DNA of 64,000 nucleotides from positions 2,170,001 through 2,234,000 of the forward strand of contig NZ_CP121662.1 of the NCBI RefSeq assembly GCF_029714285.1, written 5' to 3'. The stretch comes from Rhizobium sp. CB3090. GTDB taxonomy: Bacteria; Pseudomonadota; Alphaproteobacteria; Rhizobiales; Rhizobiaceae. The notes beneath the pieces were generated by a model. That model made no database searches. It was not told the origin of the DNA and worked only from the letters and a program-made list of their open reading frames with translations. The position numbers and the translations under genes were made by a program. Of this stretch, positions 52,648-62,714 are shown piece by piece (position 1 is the stretch's first letter; each line of letters opens with the position of its first letter).

Positions 52648-54345
52648 ATGTCAGCCGAACTTGAACGCTATATCGACCAGGGTGTCGGCCGGGAGCCGGC
52701 GGATATCGTGCTCAAGGGTGGGCAGTTCTTCGACCTGGTGACGGGTGAACTCGTCGCCTCGGACATCGCCATTTGCGGTGATCGCATCGTCGGCACCTGC
52801 GGCACCTATCAGGGCCGCGAGGAAATCGACATCTCCGGACGCATTGTCGTTCCAGGCTTCATCGACACGCATCTGCATATCGAATCCTCGCTGGTCACGC
52901 CGCATGAGTTCGACCGCTGCGTCCTGCCCTATGGCGTGACCACGGCCATCTGCGATCCGCATGAGATCGCCAACGTCCTCGGCACCGAAGGCATCCAGTA
53001 TTTTCTGGATTCCTCGCTGGAAACCATCATGGACATCCGCGTCCAGCTCTCCTCCTGCGTGCCGGCGACCCATCTCGAAACATCCGGCGCCGATCTGCCG
53101 ATCGAGCGGCTCCTGCCCTTCCGCGATCATCCGAAGGTCATCGGCCTCGCGGAATTCATGAATTTCCCGGGCGTCGTGCACAAGGACCCCATCTGCATGG
53201 CCAAGCTTGACGCCTTCCAGGGCGGCCATATCGATGGCCATGCGCCACTTTTGCGCGGCAATGATCTCAACGGCTATCTCGCCGCCGGCATCCGCACCGA
53301 ACATGAATCGACGACCGCCGAGGAAGCGCTCGAAAAGATCCGCAAGGGCATGCACATCCTGGTGCGCGAAGGCTCGGTCTCCAAGGACCTGCACGCTCTG
53401 ATGCCGATCCTGACCGAACGCCTGTCGCCCTACCTGGCGCTTTGCACCGATGACCGCAATCCGCTCGACATCGCCGAACAGGGCCACCTCGACTATATGA
53501 TCCGCACCGCGATTGCCCACGGCGTCGAGCCACTGGCGATCTATCGTGCAGCCTCCATCTCGGCCGCCCGCGCCTTCGGCCTGCGCGACCGCGGGCTGGT
53601 GGCGCCCGGCTGGCGCGCCGATCTGGTCGTCATCGACAGTTTGCAGAACTGCAAGGCGGAGACCGTTTTCTCCGCGGGCCGGCGCGTCACCGCGGAACTC
53701 TTCGCCAGCCGCAAATCCGTCGCCCCGGTCGGTCTCGACAGCGTCAAAGCGCGCCCGATCAACGCCGCCGATTTCGGCGTGCCGGTGACCGAGGGCGAAA
53801 GTTCCGTGATCGGCGTCACCCCCGGGAAAATCATCACGCAGCATCGCCGCTACCGGCTGCCGGTCAAAGGCAACCAGACCGATATCGACCTCGGTAATGA
53901 TGTCATCAAGGTGGCCGTCATCGAACGGCACGGCAAGAACGGCAATCACGCCAATGGTTTCGTCCAGGGCTTCGGCCTGAAGAAGGGCGCGATCGCCTCG
54001 ACGGTCGGTCACGACAGTCACAATATCTGCGTCGTCGGCGTCAATGAAGACGATATGGCCCGCGCCGCCAACCGCCTCAGCGAAATCAACGGCGGCTTCG
54101 TCGTCGTCGAAAATGGCGTCGTCACCGGCGAAATCGCCCTGCCCGTCGCCGGCCTCATGAGCCTCGAGCCCTATGAAACCGTACGCGATACGCTGCATCA
54201 CCTGCGCCAGGCGGCCTACGCCCTCGGCGCGACGCTGGAAGAGCCTTTCCTGCAACTCGCCTTTCTGCCGCTGCCGGTCATCCCGCATCTGAAGATCTCG
54301 GACCGGGGTCTTGTCGATGTCGACAAGTTTATGCTGATTGGCTAG
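52648..54345 (+). CDS. ade: adenine deaminase
   Basis: A 565-residue amidohydrolase that deaminates adenine to hypoxanthine in purine salvage. The metal-binding [11 protein letters not shown] is at about residues 71-81, with [13 protein letters not shown] and [11 protein letters not shown] further on; the C-terminal [16 protein letters not shown] block is diagnostic of Ade. The start follows ATATGAGGAAAAGCC. Monocistronic. It lies beside an AT-rich orphan gene on the same strand. Confidence 0.95.
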   Translation: MSAELERYIDQGVGREPADIVLKGGQFFDLVTGELVASDIAICGDRIVGTCGTYQGREEIDISGRIVVPGFIDTHLHIESSLVTPHEFDRCVLPYGVTTAICDPHEIANVLGTEGIQYFLDSSLETIMDIRVQLSSCVPATHLETSGADLPIERLLPFRDHPKVIGLAEFMNFPGVVHKDPICMAKLDAFQGGHIDGHAPLLRGNDLNGYLAAGIRTEHESTTAEEALEKIRKGMHILVREGSVSKDLHALMPILTERLSPYLALCTDDRNPLDIAEQGHLDYMIRTAIAHGVEPLAIYRAASISAARAFGLRDRGLVAPGWRADLVVIDSLQNCKAETVFSAGRRVTAELFASRKSVAPVGLDSVKARPINAADFGVPVTEGESSVIGVTPGKIITQHRRYRLPVKGNQTDIDLGNDVIKVAVIERHGKNGNHANGFVQGFGLKKGAIASTVGHDSHNICVVGVNEDDMARAANRLSEINGGFVVVENGVVTGEIALPVAGLMSLEPYETVRDTLHHLRQAAYALGATLEEPFLQLAFLPLPVIPHLKISDRGLVDVDKFMLIG

Positions 54346-54394
54346 CATTTCATATGCTTCCCCGAATTTTATTCTGAATAAACAAGAAATACCT

Positions 54395-55123
54395 ATGATT
54401 AAAGAAGAAAAATTTTCAAAAAGGTTGGTTCGTATGTGGGGAATGTCACTCGACACGTGGAACAATATATTATTATTGTTTTTGGCTATCGCCGCTGTCG
54501 CAGCAGCAGTCGTTGGATTCTCTACATACGCCACCATTCGCTTGGCTAAAGAGGAATCCGTTGCCGCCAAGGCGGAGTTGGATGCGTATAAATTAGCTGC
54601 CGATGAAAAGGTGGCTGACGCCAAACGTGAAGGAATTAAGGCTGGCGAAAACGCAGCAAATGCTCAGCTTAAAGCCGCGGAACTGGAAAAAGAGGCCGCC
54701 CACGCCAAATTGCAGACTGAACAAATAAAACAAGTTGTCACATGGCGTACGCTATCTAGAAAGAATGCTGAAGACCTAAATCGCGTATTAAAATTGTCGC
54801 CCGGCAGAGTAAATTTAAGATATACCGACGGTGACCCTGAATCCTTATTTTTGGCAATCCAGCTATCCAAGGTGCTCAGCGATTCCGGTTGGCAAGTCGC
54901 CCCGGGGGCATACAAGAGCAATGCTATAGTATTCGGAATTAATCTTCCTGATGGAACGGATCGCGACGCGGAAGTGCTACAGAATGCGTTCTCGTCAGCA
55001 AGTATCGGTTTTTCAACAGCTCCGGTGCCGGTCACAGGGTCTTCGGTTAGCTTTAACGTGGCAACTATCCCCGGCGCTCCGACATTGATGGTCGGCTCGC
55101 GACCTCCGCCAATCTTGCAATAG
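54395..55123 (+). CDS. membrane-anchored coiled-coil protein of unknown origin
   Basis: A 242-residue protein (start 54395, MIKEEKFSKRL). It has one transmembrane helix (about 25-47, NILLLFLAIAAVAAAVVGF), a long Ala/Lys/Glu coiled coil (about 52-115, KAELDAYKLAADEKVADAKREG through EKEAAHAKLQTE) and a globular C-terminus (LFLAIQLSKVLSDSGWQV). Its bases are AT-rich compared with the genes on both sides, and codons such as ATA, TTA and AGA are common, so it was probably acquired horizontally. I recognise no family. It lies alone between ade and aglA. Confidence 0.7.
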   Translation: MIKEEKFSKRLVRMWGMSLDTWNNILLLFLAIAAVAAAVVGFSTYATIRLAKEESVAAKAELDAYKLAADEKVADAKREGIKAGENAANAQLKAAELEKEAAHAKLQTEQIKQVVTWRTLSRKNAEDLNRVLKLSPGRVNLRYTDGDPESLFLAIQLSKVLSDSGWQVAPGAYKSNAIVFGINLPDGTDRDAEVLQNAFSSASIGFSTAPVPVTGSSVSFNVATIPGAPTLMVGSRPPPILQ

Positions 55124-55232
55124 CCGAGGCATGCATAAAATCAAATAATATCAGAGCATCTATTATGCCCTCATATTCGTCAGCAAATCTCAATAGCTAA
55201 ATTTGGCATATAACAATAAGCTTCTGCGTCAA

Positions 55233-56879
55233 TCAAATAACCTGTCCGCAGAACACATCCAGCGCCGCGAGCGTCACCACATCGCTCGCGTGGGCAGTGG
55301 CAAAGCCCGGCATCGGCACGGTCTTCGCCACTTTGCTCCCCTTTGGCAGAGCAACCTTTACCGGCTCACGGGAGAGGTTGAAGACAAAGAGCAGCGTTTC
55401 GTCGCCCTTCTTGCGCGTAAAGGCCAAGACGTTCTCCTCGGTATCGAGGAAGGTCATATCGCCGTCGATCAATGCTGCATGCTGCTTTCGGAAGGCCAGC
55501 GTCTCGCGGTAGTGGTGAAGAACGGACTGCGGATCCGCCTCCTGCTTGTCGACGGCGAGTGACGCGTGCTGATAGGGCACCGGCAGCCATGATTTCTCCG
55601 CCGTGGAAAAGCCCGCATGCACCCGGCTAGCTTCCCAGGGCATCGGCGTGCGGCATCCGTCGCGGCCCTTGAAGGCAGGCCAGAAGCGGATGCCGTAGGG
55701 ATCCCGAAGATCCTCGAAGGCAAGCTCCGCCTCGGGCAGGCCCAGTTCTTCGCCCTGATAGAGACAGATGGACCCGCGCAAGGTGGACAGCAAGGAAATC
55801 GCCAATTTGGCGACACGCGGCTGCTCGGCCTCCGTTTCGGCAAACCGGCTGACATGACGGTTTACGTCATGGTTGGAGAAGGCCCAGCAAACCCAGCCGT
55901 CTATGACGTTTTTTTGGAAATCGCCGACATAGCGGCGGAAATGTTCCGGTGTGAAATCCGGACCCAGAAGGTCGAAAGTATAGCACATATGCAGCTTGTC
56001 GCCGCCGCCGGTGTAGGCGGCGACCGTCTGCAGCGAGCGAGCGCCGTCGCCGACTTCGCCGACGGCCGTGCGTCCCTCATACTGATCGAGCAGCTTGCGG
56101 AAGCGTTTCAGGAAGCCGATGTTTTCCGGCTGCGTCTTGTCATGGAGATGATTCTGCATGCCATAGGGGTTGCTCTCCGGCGCATCCAGTCCGCCAACGG
56201 CAATCGCAGCCGGCGGATTGTCCCGCAGCTTCTTATCGCAGAAATAATAGTTCACCGTATCCAGCCGGAAACCGTCGACGCCGCGGTCGAGCCAGAACTT
56301 GACCGCCGCCAGCACGGCATCCTGCACCTCTCCGTTGTGGAAATTCAAATCCGGCTGCGAGGTCAGAAAGTTATGCTGGTAATATTGCCGGCGCACACCG
56401 TCCCATTCCCATCCTGGCCCGCCAAAGATCGACAGCCAATTGTTCGGCGCCGTTCCGTCCGGCTTCGGATCAGCCCAGACATACCAGTCCGCTTTGGGAT
56501 TGTTGCGGCTTGCCCGGCTCTCGACGAACCAGGGATGGCGATCCGACGTATGCGAGATCACCTGATCGATGATGACCCTGAGGCCAAGCGCATGCGCGGC
56601 CGTCATCATCTCGTCGAAATCGGCGAGCGTGCCGAAGATCGGATCGACGTCGCAATAGTCGGCGACATCATAACCCATATCGGCCATAGGCGAGGTGAAG
56701 AAGGGAGCCAGCCAAATGGCATCGACGCCGAGTGAGGCAATATGCGGCAGGCGGCGAGTAATGCCCTTGATATCGCCGAGCCCGTTGGCGTCGGTATCCT
56801 GAAACGACCGCGGATAGACTTGATAGATCACCGCACCGCGCCACCAATCGGCTCCCGCCGCTTTGTCCGTTGATTTCAT
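55233..56879 (-). CDS. aglA: alpha-glucosidase (GH13)
   Basis: A 548-residue GH13 glycoside hydrolase. Conserved regions are IIDQVISHTSD (region I), DGFRLDTVNYYF with the catalytic nucleophile Asp, EVGDG with the acid Glu, and FSNHDVNRH with the stabilising Asp. It hydrolyses terminal alpha-glucosides such as sucrose isomers, trehalose-like or maltose-type sugars. The sequence matches the S. meliloti AglA type, but the rest of the agl transport operon is absent. It is cytosolic (no signal peptide). Substrate uncertain. Confidence 0.88.
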   Translation of the reverse strand: MKSTDKAAGADWWRGAVIYQVYPRSFQDTDANGLGDIKGITRRLPHIASLGVDAIWLAPFFTSPMADMGYDVADYCDVDPIFGTLADFDEMMTAAHALGLRVIIDQVISHTSDRHPWFVESRASRNNPKADWYVWADPKPDGTAPNNWLSIFGGPGWEWDGVRRQYYQHNFLTSQPDLNFHNGEVQDAVLAAVKFWLDRGVDGFRLDTVNYYFCDKKLRDNPPAAIAVGGLDAPESNPYGMQNHLHDKTQPENIGFLKRFRKLLDQYEGRTAVGEVGDGARSLQTVAAYTGGGDKLHMCYTFDLLGPDFTPEHFRRYVGDFQKNVIDGWVCWAFSNHDVNRHVSRFAETEAEQPRVAKLAISLLSTLRGSICLYQGEELGLPEAELAFEDLRDPYGIRFWPAFKGRDGCRTPMPWEASRVHAGFSTAEKSWLPVPYQHASLAVDKQEADPQSVLHHYRETLAFRKQHAALIDGDMTFLDTEENVLAFTRKKGDETLLFVFNLSREPVKVALPKGSKVAKTVPMPGFATAHASDVVTLAALDVFCGQVI

Positions 56880-57173
56880 GAAACAATCCGCTTCGGTTTC
56901 CTCTCACCCTTCAGATCGCACACTAAGCCTTGGGCGGCAAGCTGCAAACCCGAGTGAAGGATGAGCCTGCGATTGAATATGCAAAAATTGTGAAGTGATT
57001 TCGGAAAACTGCCGATGTAGATATTCACAGCCTCAAGCTGCGGCTCGCTTTAGGACTTGAAAGCGACGTTGCATCGGATAACTTGCGACATTGACCTGCA
57101 CGTACAGGTCACCTGCGGGAATAAAAATAGCCTTAAAAACAAGGCCCATAGCTCCAGAAAGGTGGGGAAAGAT

Positions 57174-58754
57174 ATGACTCATTTCAGCAAGAAATTCATC
57201 GTGTCGGCGTTCGTCGGCACGTTGTTGAGCGTTTCTGCACATGCCGCAACCCTCAATATCCACAACGGCGGCGACCCGACTTCACTCGACCCGCAAAAGA
57301 TTTCCGGCGACTGGGAAAACCGCATCGACGGCGACATTTTCGAAGGCCTGGTAACGGAAGACCCCAAGGACAACCCGATCCCTGGCCAGGCGGCAAGCTG
57401 GACTATTTCCCCCGACCAGAAGGTCTACACCTTCAAGCTGCGTGACGGCATCAAGTGGTCCGATGGCCAGCCGGTGACGGCTCAGGATTTCGTCTTTGCC
57501 TTCCAGCGCCTGATGGATCCAAAGACCGCAGCCCAGTACGCTTACCTGCAATATACGATCCTGAATGCGGAAAAGATCAACAAGGGCGAGATCAAGGATC
57601 TGACCCAGCTCGGCGTCAAGGCGATCGACGACAAGACGCTGGAAATCACGCTTGAGAACCCGACGCCTTACTTCCTCAATGCTTTGATGCACTACACGGC
57701 CTATCCGCTGCCGAAGCATGTCGTGGAAGCAAAGGGCGACGAATGGGTCAAGATCGGCAACATCGTCACCAACGGTCCCTATAAGCCGGTCGAATGGGTG
57801 CCCGGCTCGCACGTCACCAACGTCAAGAACGATCAGTACTACGACGCCAAGGACATCAAGATCGATAAGGTGAACTTCTACACGCTGGAGGATCAGGCGG
57901 CCGCCCTGAAGCGCTATCGCGCCGGCGAATTCGATATTCTGACGTCGTTCCCCGCCGACCAGTATGATTGGATTCAGAAGAACCTTCCCGGTCAGGCGCA
58001 TGTGGTTCCGTTCCTCGGCACCTATTATTACGTTCTGAATGCCACCAAGCCGCCCTTCAACGACAAGCGCGTCCGCCAGGCTCTCTCCATGGCCGTCAAC
58101 CGCGAGGTCATCGGTCCGAAGATCCTCGGCACCGGCGAACTGCCGATGTATTCCTGGGTACCGCCGGGCACGGCCAATTACGGCGAGCCGGCCTATGTGA
58201 GCTGGAAGGACGAGCCCTACAAACAGAAGGTCGAAGAGGCCAAGAAACTGCTGAAGGACGCCGGCTTCGGCCCCGACCATCCGCTGAAGGCGCAACTTCG
58301 CTACAACACCAACGACAACCATAAGCGTATCGCCGTTGCAATCGCCGCCATGTGGAAACCGCTCGGCGTCGATATCGAGCTCTACAACACCGAAACCAAG
58401 GTGCATTACGATGAAATGCAGCGCGGCCAGGTGGAAATCGGCCGTGCCGGCTGGCTTGCCGACTATAACGACCCGATCAACTTCCTGAACCTGCTCTCCA
58501 CCGGCGTCGAGATGAACTACGGCCGCTGGAGCAACCCGGATTACGATACGCTGATCAAGCGGGGCAATGAACAGACCGATCTGAAGAAGCGCGCCGAAAT
58601 CTACAAGAAGGCCGAGCAGCTCGCTCTCGACGACAGCGCTGCGATCCCGATCTACTACTATGTTTCCCAGAACATCGTTGCCCCGAAGGTCCAGGGCTTC
58701 GTCGATAATATCCAGGACATCCACCGCACTCGTTGGCTGTCGATCAAAGAATAA
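57174..58754 (+). CDS. peptide ABC transporter, periplasmic binding protein (OppA-like)
   Basis: A 526-residue solute-binding protein of the peptide/nickel family. A signal peptide (about 1-23, ending SAHAA) is followed by LNIHNGGDPTSLDPQKISGDWE, the family signature at the N-terminus, and the WEP-like C-terminal domain. It captures oligopeptides for import. The ATG at 57174 is supported by GGGGAAAGAT; the upstream in-frame start at 57057 would add 39 unlikely residues. It is the first gene of the five-gene operon and is followed by a strong hairpin. Confidence 0.93.
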   Translation: MTHFSKKFIVSAFVGTLLSVSAHAATLNIHNGGDPTSLDPQKISGDWENRIDGDIFEGLVTEDPKDNPIPGQAASWTISPDQKVYTFKLRDGIKWSDGQPVTAQDFVFAFQRLMDPKTAAQYAYLQYTILNAEKINKGEIKDLTQLGVKAIDDKTLEITLENPTPYFLNALMHYTAYPLPKHVVEAKGDEWVKIGNIVTNGPYKPVEWVPGSHVTNVKNDQYYDAKDIKIDKVNFYTLEDQAAALKRYRAGEFDILTSFPADQYDWIQKNLPGQAHVVPFLGTYYYVLNATKPPFNDKRVRQALSMAVNREVIGPKILGTGELPMYSWVPPGTANYGEPAYVSWKDEPYKQKVEEAKKLLKDAGFGPDHPLKAQLRYNTNDNHKRIAVAIAAMWKPLGVDIELYNTETKVHYDEMQRGQVEIGRAGWLADYNDPINFLNLLSTGVEMNYGRWSNPDYDTLIKRGNEQTDLKKRAEIYKKAEQLALDDSAAIPIYYYVSQNIVAPKVQGFVDNIQDIHRTRWLSIKE

Positions 58755-58764
58755 TTGGGAACAG

Positions 58765-58796
58765 GCTCCCTCCCGGATACAAGCGGGAGGGAGCCG
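58765..58796 (+). promoter_or_regulatory. intercistronic hairpin after the binding-protein gene
   Basis: GGCTCCCTCCCG and CGGGAGGGAGCC, a perfect 12-bp stem with an 8-base loop. No T run follows. Such hairpins often protect the binding-protein mRNA against 3'-to-5' decay, giving more binding protein than permease. Confidence 0.75.
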
Positions 58797-58805
58797 TCTA
58801 AGACC

Positions 58806-59729
58806 ATGTTTGGCTATGCTCTCCGTCGTTTGCTGTCGACAATCCCCGTCCTGTGGATTGCCGTGACAGTGTGTTTTTTCATTCTGCGCCTCGCTCCCGG
58901 CGGCCCTTTCGATGGCGAAAGGCCATTGCCGCCGGAAGTCAAAGCCAACCTCGCGGCTCATTACAATCTCGACAAGCCTCTGGTTGAGCAATACCTGATC
59001 TATGTCGGCGATGTCATGAAGGGCGATCTTGGCCCCTCCTTCGCCAACCAGGACTTCACCGTCACCCAGCAGATCATGTCCGGATTTCCCTATACGCTGA
59101 CCATCGGCGGCGCCGCTTTCGTGCTCGCGACCATCGTCGGTGTGCTGATAGGCTGTCTTGGGGCGCTCTATCAGAACCGCTCGGCCGATTATTGGCTGGG
59201 CGGCGGCCTCCTCATCGGCTTGGTCATGCCGAGCTTCCTGATCGCCCCGATCCTTCAGCTCGTCTTCGGCAATACGCTCGGCTGGCTACCGGTCGGCGGT
59301 TGGGGCGATGGCTCGATCCGGTTCCTGATCCTGCCGATCATCGTCCTGACGCTGCCGCATGCAGCACGCATCTCACGCCTGATGCGCGGCTCGATGATCG
59401 AGGTAATGAGCCAGAACTTCATCCGTACCGCCAAGGCCAAGGGCATCGGCCCGCGCCTCACCGTCATGCGGCACGCACTGAAGCCTGCCTTGATGCCGGT
59501 CGTCTCCTATCTCGGACCCGCGGCAAGCTACCTGCTCACCGGTTCGCTGGTCGTCGAAAGCATCTTCGGCCTTCCCGGCGTCGGCCGCTACTTCGTCGGT
59601 GCGGCGCTGAACCGCGACTACGGCATGGTCCTCGGCACGGTCATTTTCTACATGGTCCTGATCGTGGTCCTCAACCTGCTGGTCGACATCGCCTATGCCT
59701 GGCTCGATCCGAAAGTGAGAATGCGATGA
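58806..59729 (+). CDS. peptide ABC transporter permease OppB
   Basis: A 307-residue permease with about six transmembrane helices. The EAA-like loop is at about 192-218 (MIEVMSQNFIRTAKAKGIGPRLTVMRHAL), and the N-terminus MFGYALRRLLSTIPVLWIAVTVCFF is typical of OppB. It is the first of two channel subunits. The ATG at 58806 lies 9 bases after the previous intercistronic hairpin. It overlaps oppC by 4 bases. Confidence 0.92.
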   Translation: MFGYALRRLLSTIPVLWIAVTVCFFILRLAPGGPFDGERPLPPEVKANLAAHYNLDKPLVEQYLIYVGDVMKGDLGPSFANQDFTVTQQIMSGFPYTLTIGGAAFVLATIVGVLIGCLGALYQNRSADYWLGGGLLIGLVMPSFLIAPILQLVFGNTLGWLPVGGWGDGSIRFLILPIIVLTLPHAARISRLMRGSMIEVMSQNFIRTAKAKGIGPRLTVMRHALKPALMPVVSYLGPAASYLLTGSLVVESIFGLPGVGRYFVGAALNRDYGMVLGTVIFYMVLIVVLNLLVDIAYAWLDPKVRMR

Positions 59730-60643
59730 TCCTCAATTCCGCCAAGAGAGAATTGCTGGAAGCGGAATTGCTTTCGGCAGAGGGCCTTGCACCCGAGGGA
59801 CGTTCCCTCACCGGCGATGCAATGCGCCGCTTGCTCCGCAACAAGGCCGCAGCCCTTTCGCTGATCATACTGGCAATACTGGTTCTGGTTGCGATATTCG
59901 GCCCCTATTTCCTGCCCTTCAACTACGAGGATCCGGACTGGACCTCCTTCCGAGGTCCTCCGGACTTTGCCGCCGGCCACTATTTCGGCACGGATGGCAA
60001 CGGCCGCGACCTACTGGCACGCACGCTCTACGGCACCCGCGTTTCGCTCACCGTCGCGCTCGTCGCCACCCTGGTCTCGGTTATCATCGGTGTGCTCTAC
60101 GGCGCTGTGGCCGGCTATTTCGGCGGTCGCGTAGATGCGATCATGATGCGCTTCGTCGATATCATGTACGCGCTCCCCTACGTCCTCTTCGTCATTCTGC
60201 TGATGGTGATCTTCGGCCGCAACGTCTACCTGCTGTTTGCGGCGATCGGCGCGCTCGAATGGCTGACCATGGCCCGTATCGTCCGCGGCCAGACGCTCTC
60301 CATCAAGCAGCGGGAGTTCATAGAAGCCGCGCGGGCCTCGGGGCAACGATCGTTCAAGATCATCCTCAGGCACATCGTTCCGAACCTGGTCGGTCCGGTC
60401 GTCATCTACGCGACGCTCACCATCCCGGAAATCATCGCGACGGAAAGCTTCCTCTCCTACCTGGGCTTCGGCGTGCAGGAACCGCTGACCTCGCTCGGCA
60501 CGCTGATTGCGGAAGGCTCCGCCGGCATGGAGACCACGCCCTGGCTGTTGTTCTTCCCCGCTGGCTTTCTTGTCGCCCTGTTGATGAGCCTGCTCTTCAT
60601 CGGCGATGGCCTGCGCGACGCTTTCGATCCGAAGGATCGCTGA
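59726..60643 (+). CDS. peptide ABC transporter permease OppC
   Basis: A 305-residue permease, the second channel subunit. Six helices; the EAA loop is at REFIEAARASGQRSFKIILRHIVPN near residue 200; a periplasmic loop after helix 1 has GTDGNGRD, the OppC signature near residue 90. The ATG at 59726 overlaps the oppB stop (ATGA). Cytosolic N-terminus of about 40 residues before helix 1, as usual. Confidence 0.93.
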   Translation: MILNSAKRELLEAELLSAEGLAPEGRSLTGDAMRRLLRNKAAALSLIILAILVLVAIFGPYFLPFNYEDPDWTSFRGPPDFAAGHYFGTDGNGRDLLARTLYGTRVSLTVALVATLVSVIIGVLYGAVAGYFGGRVDAIMMRFVDIMYALPYVLFVILLMVIFGRNVYLLFAAIGALEWLTMARIVRGQTLSIKQREFIEAARASGQRSFKIILRHIVPNLVGPVVIYATLTIPEIIATESFLSYLGFGVQEPLTSLGTLIAEGSAGMETTPWLLFFPAGFLVALLMSLLFIGDGLRDAFDPKDR

Positions 60644-60644
60644 C

Positions 60645-61640
60645 ATGACAGACACACTTCTCGAACTCAAAGACTACTCCATCACCTTCCGCACCCCGGA
60701 AGGCGAAGTCGCCGCCGTCTCGAAGATGAACCTCAAGATCGGCTGTGGCGAACGCATCGCCATCGTCGGCGAATCCGGTTCCGGCAAGAGCCAGACCTTC
60801 CTCGGCCTGATGGGCCTGCTTGCCAAGAACGGCCGCACCAGCGGCCAGGCGCTGCTGGAAGGCAAGGACCTGTTGACGCTGAAGCCGCGCGAACTCGACC
60901 GTGTGCGCGGCAAGGACATGGCCATGGTCTTCCAGGACCCGATGACAGCGCTCAATCCGTCGCTGCGCATATCCCGGCAATTGACCGAGCAGCTCGAAGT
61001 CCATGGCGGGCTTTCGGCGCGGGCCGCCTCGGCGGCAGCACTCGACATGCTGAAGCGCGTCGGCATTCCCGATCCGACGCGGCGCTTCAATCTCTACCCG
61101 CACGAACTCTCGGGCGGCATGCGTCAGCGCATCGTCATCGCCATGGCTTTGCTCACCAAGCCGAAGCTCCTGATCGCCGACGAGCCGACGACGGCGCTCG
61201 ATGTCACGATCCAGGCGCAGATCCTCGATCTCTTCAACGAGCTGACGGCGGAAATGCATACGGCGCTCGTGATGATCACCCACGATCTCGGCGTTGTTGC
61301 CGGCCTCGCCGATCGCGTCGCCGTCATGTATGCCGGCCGCATCGTCGAGGAGGCACCGGTCGAGGAGCTGTTCGAAAATCCGGCCCATCCTTACACTGCG
61401 GCGCTTCACGCCTCCATCCCGCGCCCGGATCAGGATGTCGACGATCTCGCCGTCATTCCCGGCAGACCGCCGAACCTGATGCATCTGCCGCGCGGCTGCT
61501 CTTTCTCGCCGCGCTGTGCTCATGTGCAGGACGATTGCCTGGACGCGCCGCCGCCGCTCGACCGGCTTGCGCCGCAACGCTGCGCCGCCTGCTTCCATCC
61601 TCTTTCCGCTCAGCAGGAACGGAGCCTCATCCATGGCTGA
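60645..61640 (+). CDS. peptide ABC transporter ATPase OppD
   Basis: A 331-residue ATPase. Walker A GESGSGKS is at about 44-51, signature LSGGMRQR near residue 157, Walker B LIADEPTTALD near residue 176, and the C-terminal Cys-rich oligopeptide-family tail (GCSFSPRCAHVQDDC). Its start is 1 base after the oppC stop. It pairs with OppF on the cytoplasmic side. Confidence 0.93.
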   Translation: MTDTLLELKDYSITFRTPEGEVAAVSKMNLKIGCGERIAIVGESGSGKSQTFLGLMGLLAKNGRTSGQALLEGKDLLTLKPRELDRVRGKDMAMVFQDPMTALNPSLRISRQLTEQLEVHGGLSARAASAAALDMLKRVGIPDPTRRFNLYPHELSGGMRQRIVIAMALLTKPKLLIADEPTTALDVTIQAQILDLFNELTAEMHTALVMITHDLGVVAGLADRVAVMYAGRIVEEAPVEELFENPAHPYTAALHASIPRPDQDVDDLAVIPGRPPNLMHLPRGCSFSPRCAHVQDDCLDAPPPLDRLAPQRCAACFHPLSAQQERSLIHG

Positions 61641-62619
61641 ACCCACGCTTCTGAAGGTCGAGCATCTGACCACCGAATTCGAGCTGCCATCGAAATCTCT
61701 CTTCAAACCGCCGTTGGTCCTGACTGCGGTCAACGATGTCAGCTTCGAACTGAAGACCGGCCGCACGCTCGGTATCGTCGGCGAATCCGGCTGCGGCAAA
61801 TCCACACTCGGCCGCTCCATCCTGCGGCTGATCAAGGCGCAGAAGGGCCGCATCATGTGGCAGGGCGGCAACCTGCTGGATCTTTCCGAAGAGGAAATGC
61901 GCGCCGCCCGCCGCGATATGCAGATCATCTTCCAGGACCCGATCGCCTCCCTCGACCCGCGCATGACGGTCGGCGACATCATCGCCGAGCCGCTGACCGT
62001 GTTCGAGCCGAAGCTGACGAAAGCTGAGCGGCAGGACCGCGTCCGTGAGATCATGGCGGCGGTCGGGCTCGTGCCGGAGATGATCAATCGCTATCCGCAC
62101 GAGTTCTCCGGCGGCCAGGCGCAGCGCATCGGCATTGCCCGCGCCGTGGTCACGCGGCCGAAGCTGATCGTCTGCGATGAGCCGGTCTCGGCCCTCGACG
62201 TCTCGATCCAGGGCCAGGTGATCACGCTGTTGCGCAGGCTGCGCAAGGAGTTCGGCCTGACGCTGATCTTCATCAGCCACGATCTCTCCGTCGTGCGCCT
62301 GATCTCGGACGACGTGCTGGTGCTTTACCTCGGCAAGGTGGTTGAAGCAGGCGACGCCGCCACCGTCTTCGACCATCCGGCCCATCCCTACACACAGGCC
62401 TTGTTCTCTGCCGCGCCTATCCCCGATCCGAAGCGGGCGCGTGGCCGCGAGCGCATTCGCCTGCAGGGCGATCCGCCCTCGCCGCTCTATCCCCCCGTCG
62501 GCTGCGTCTTCTCGCCGCGCTGCTGGAAGGCGACGGATATTTGCAGGACGAAGATGCCGCCGACCGAGCAGGTTCGCCCCGGCCAGACCGCGGCGTGCTA
62601 TCATATGGACAGGCCATAA
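61633..62619 (+). CDS. peptide ABC transporter ATPase OppF
   Basis: A 328-residue ATPase, partner of OppD. Walker A GESGCGKST is at about 52-60, signature FSGGQAQR near residue 157, Walker B LIVCDEPVSALD near residue 177, with the Cys-rich tail (GCVFSPRCWKATDIC). The ATG at 61633 overlaps the oppD stop by 8 bases. It is the last gene of the transport operon, followed 95 bases on by kdgK. Confidence 0.93.
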   Translation: MAEPTLLKVEHLTTEFELPSKSLFKPPLVLTAVNDVSFELKTGRTLGIVGESGCGKSTLGRSILRLIKAQKGRIMWQGGNLLDLSEEEMRAARRDMQIIFQDPIASLDPRMTVGDIIAEPLTVFEPKLTKAERQDRVREIMAAVGLVPEMINRYPHEFSGGQAQRIGIARAVVTRPKLIVCDEPVSALDVSIQGQVITLLRRLRKEFGLTLIFISHDLSVVRLISDDVLVLYLGKVVEAGDAATVFDHPAHPYTQALFSAAPIPDPKRARGRERIRLQGDPPSPLYPPVGCVFSPRCWKATDICRTKMPPTEQVRPGQTAACYHMDRP

Positions 62620-62714
62620 AGCTTAAAAAGGTGGACGGCGCAGCCCGCCGTTCGCCTTGCTCCGGCAGCCGCATACGCGTATGCAGCAACGAAGCGAAAA
62701 CGCAGGAGGACGTC

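Noticed and set aside
52651..54624. A 657-codon open frame opposite ade
   Set aside because: Antisense echo of ade; it spreads into the AT-rich region where its composition fails, and has no recognisable domain.
57282..58991. A 569-codon minus-strand open frame across the peptide binding-protein gene
   Set aside because: Antisense echo; the binding protein is complete in the plus strand.
60597..62087. A 496-codon minus-strand open frame across oppD and oppF
   Set aside because: Antisense echo; both ATPases are intact.
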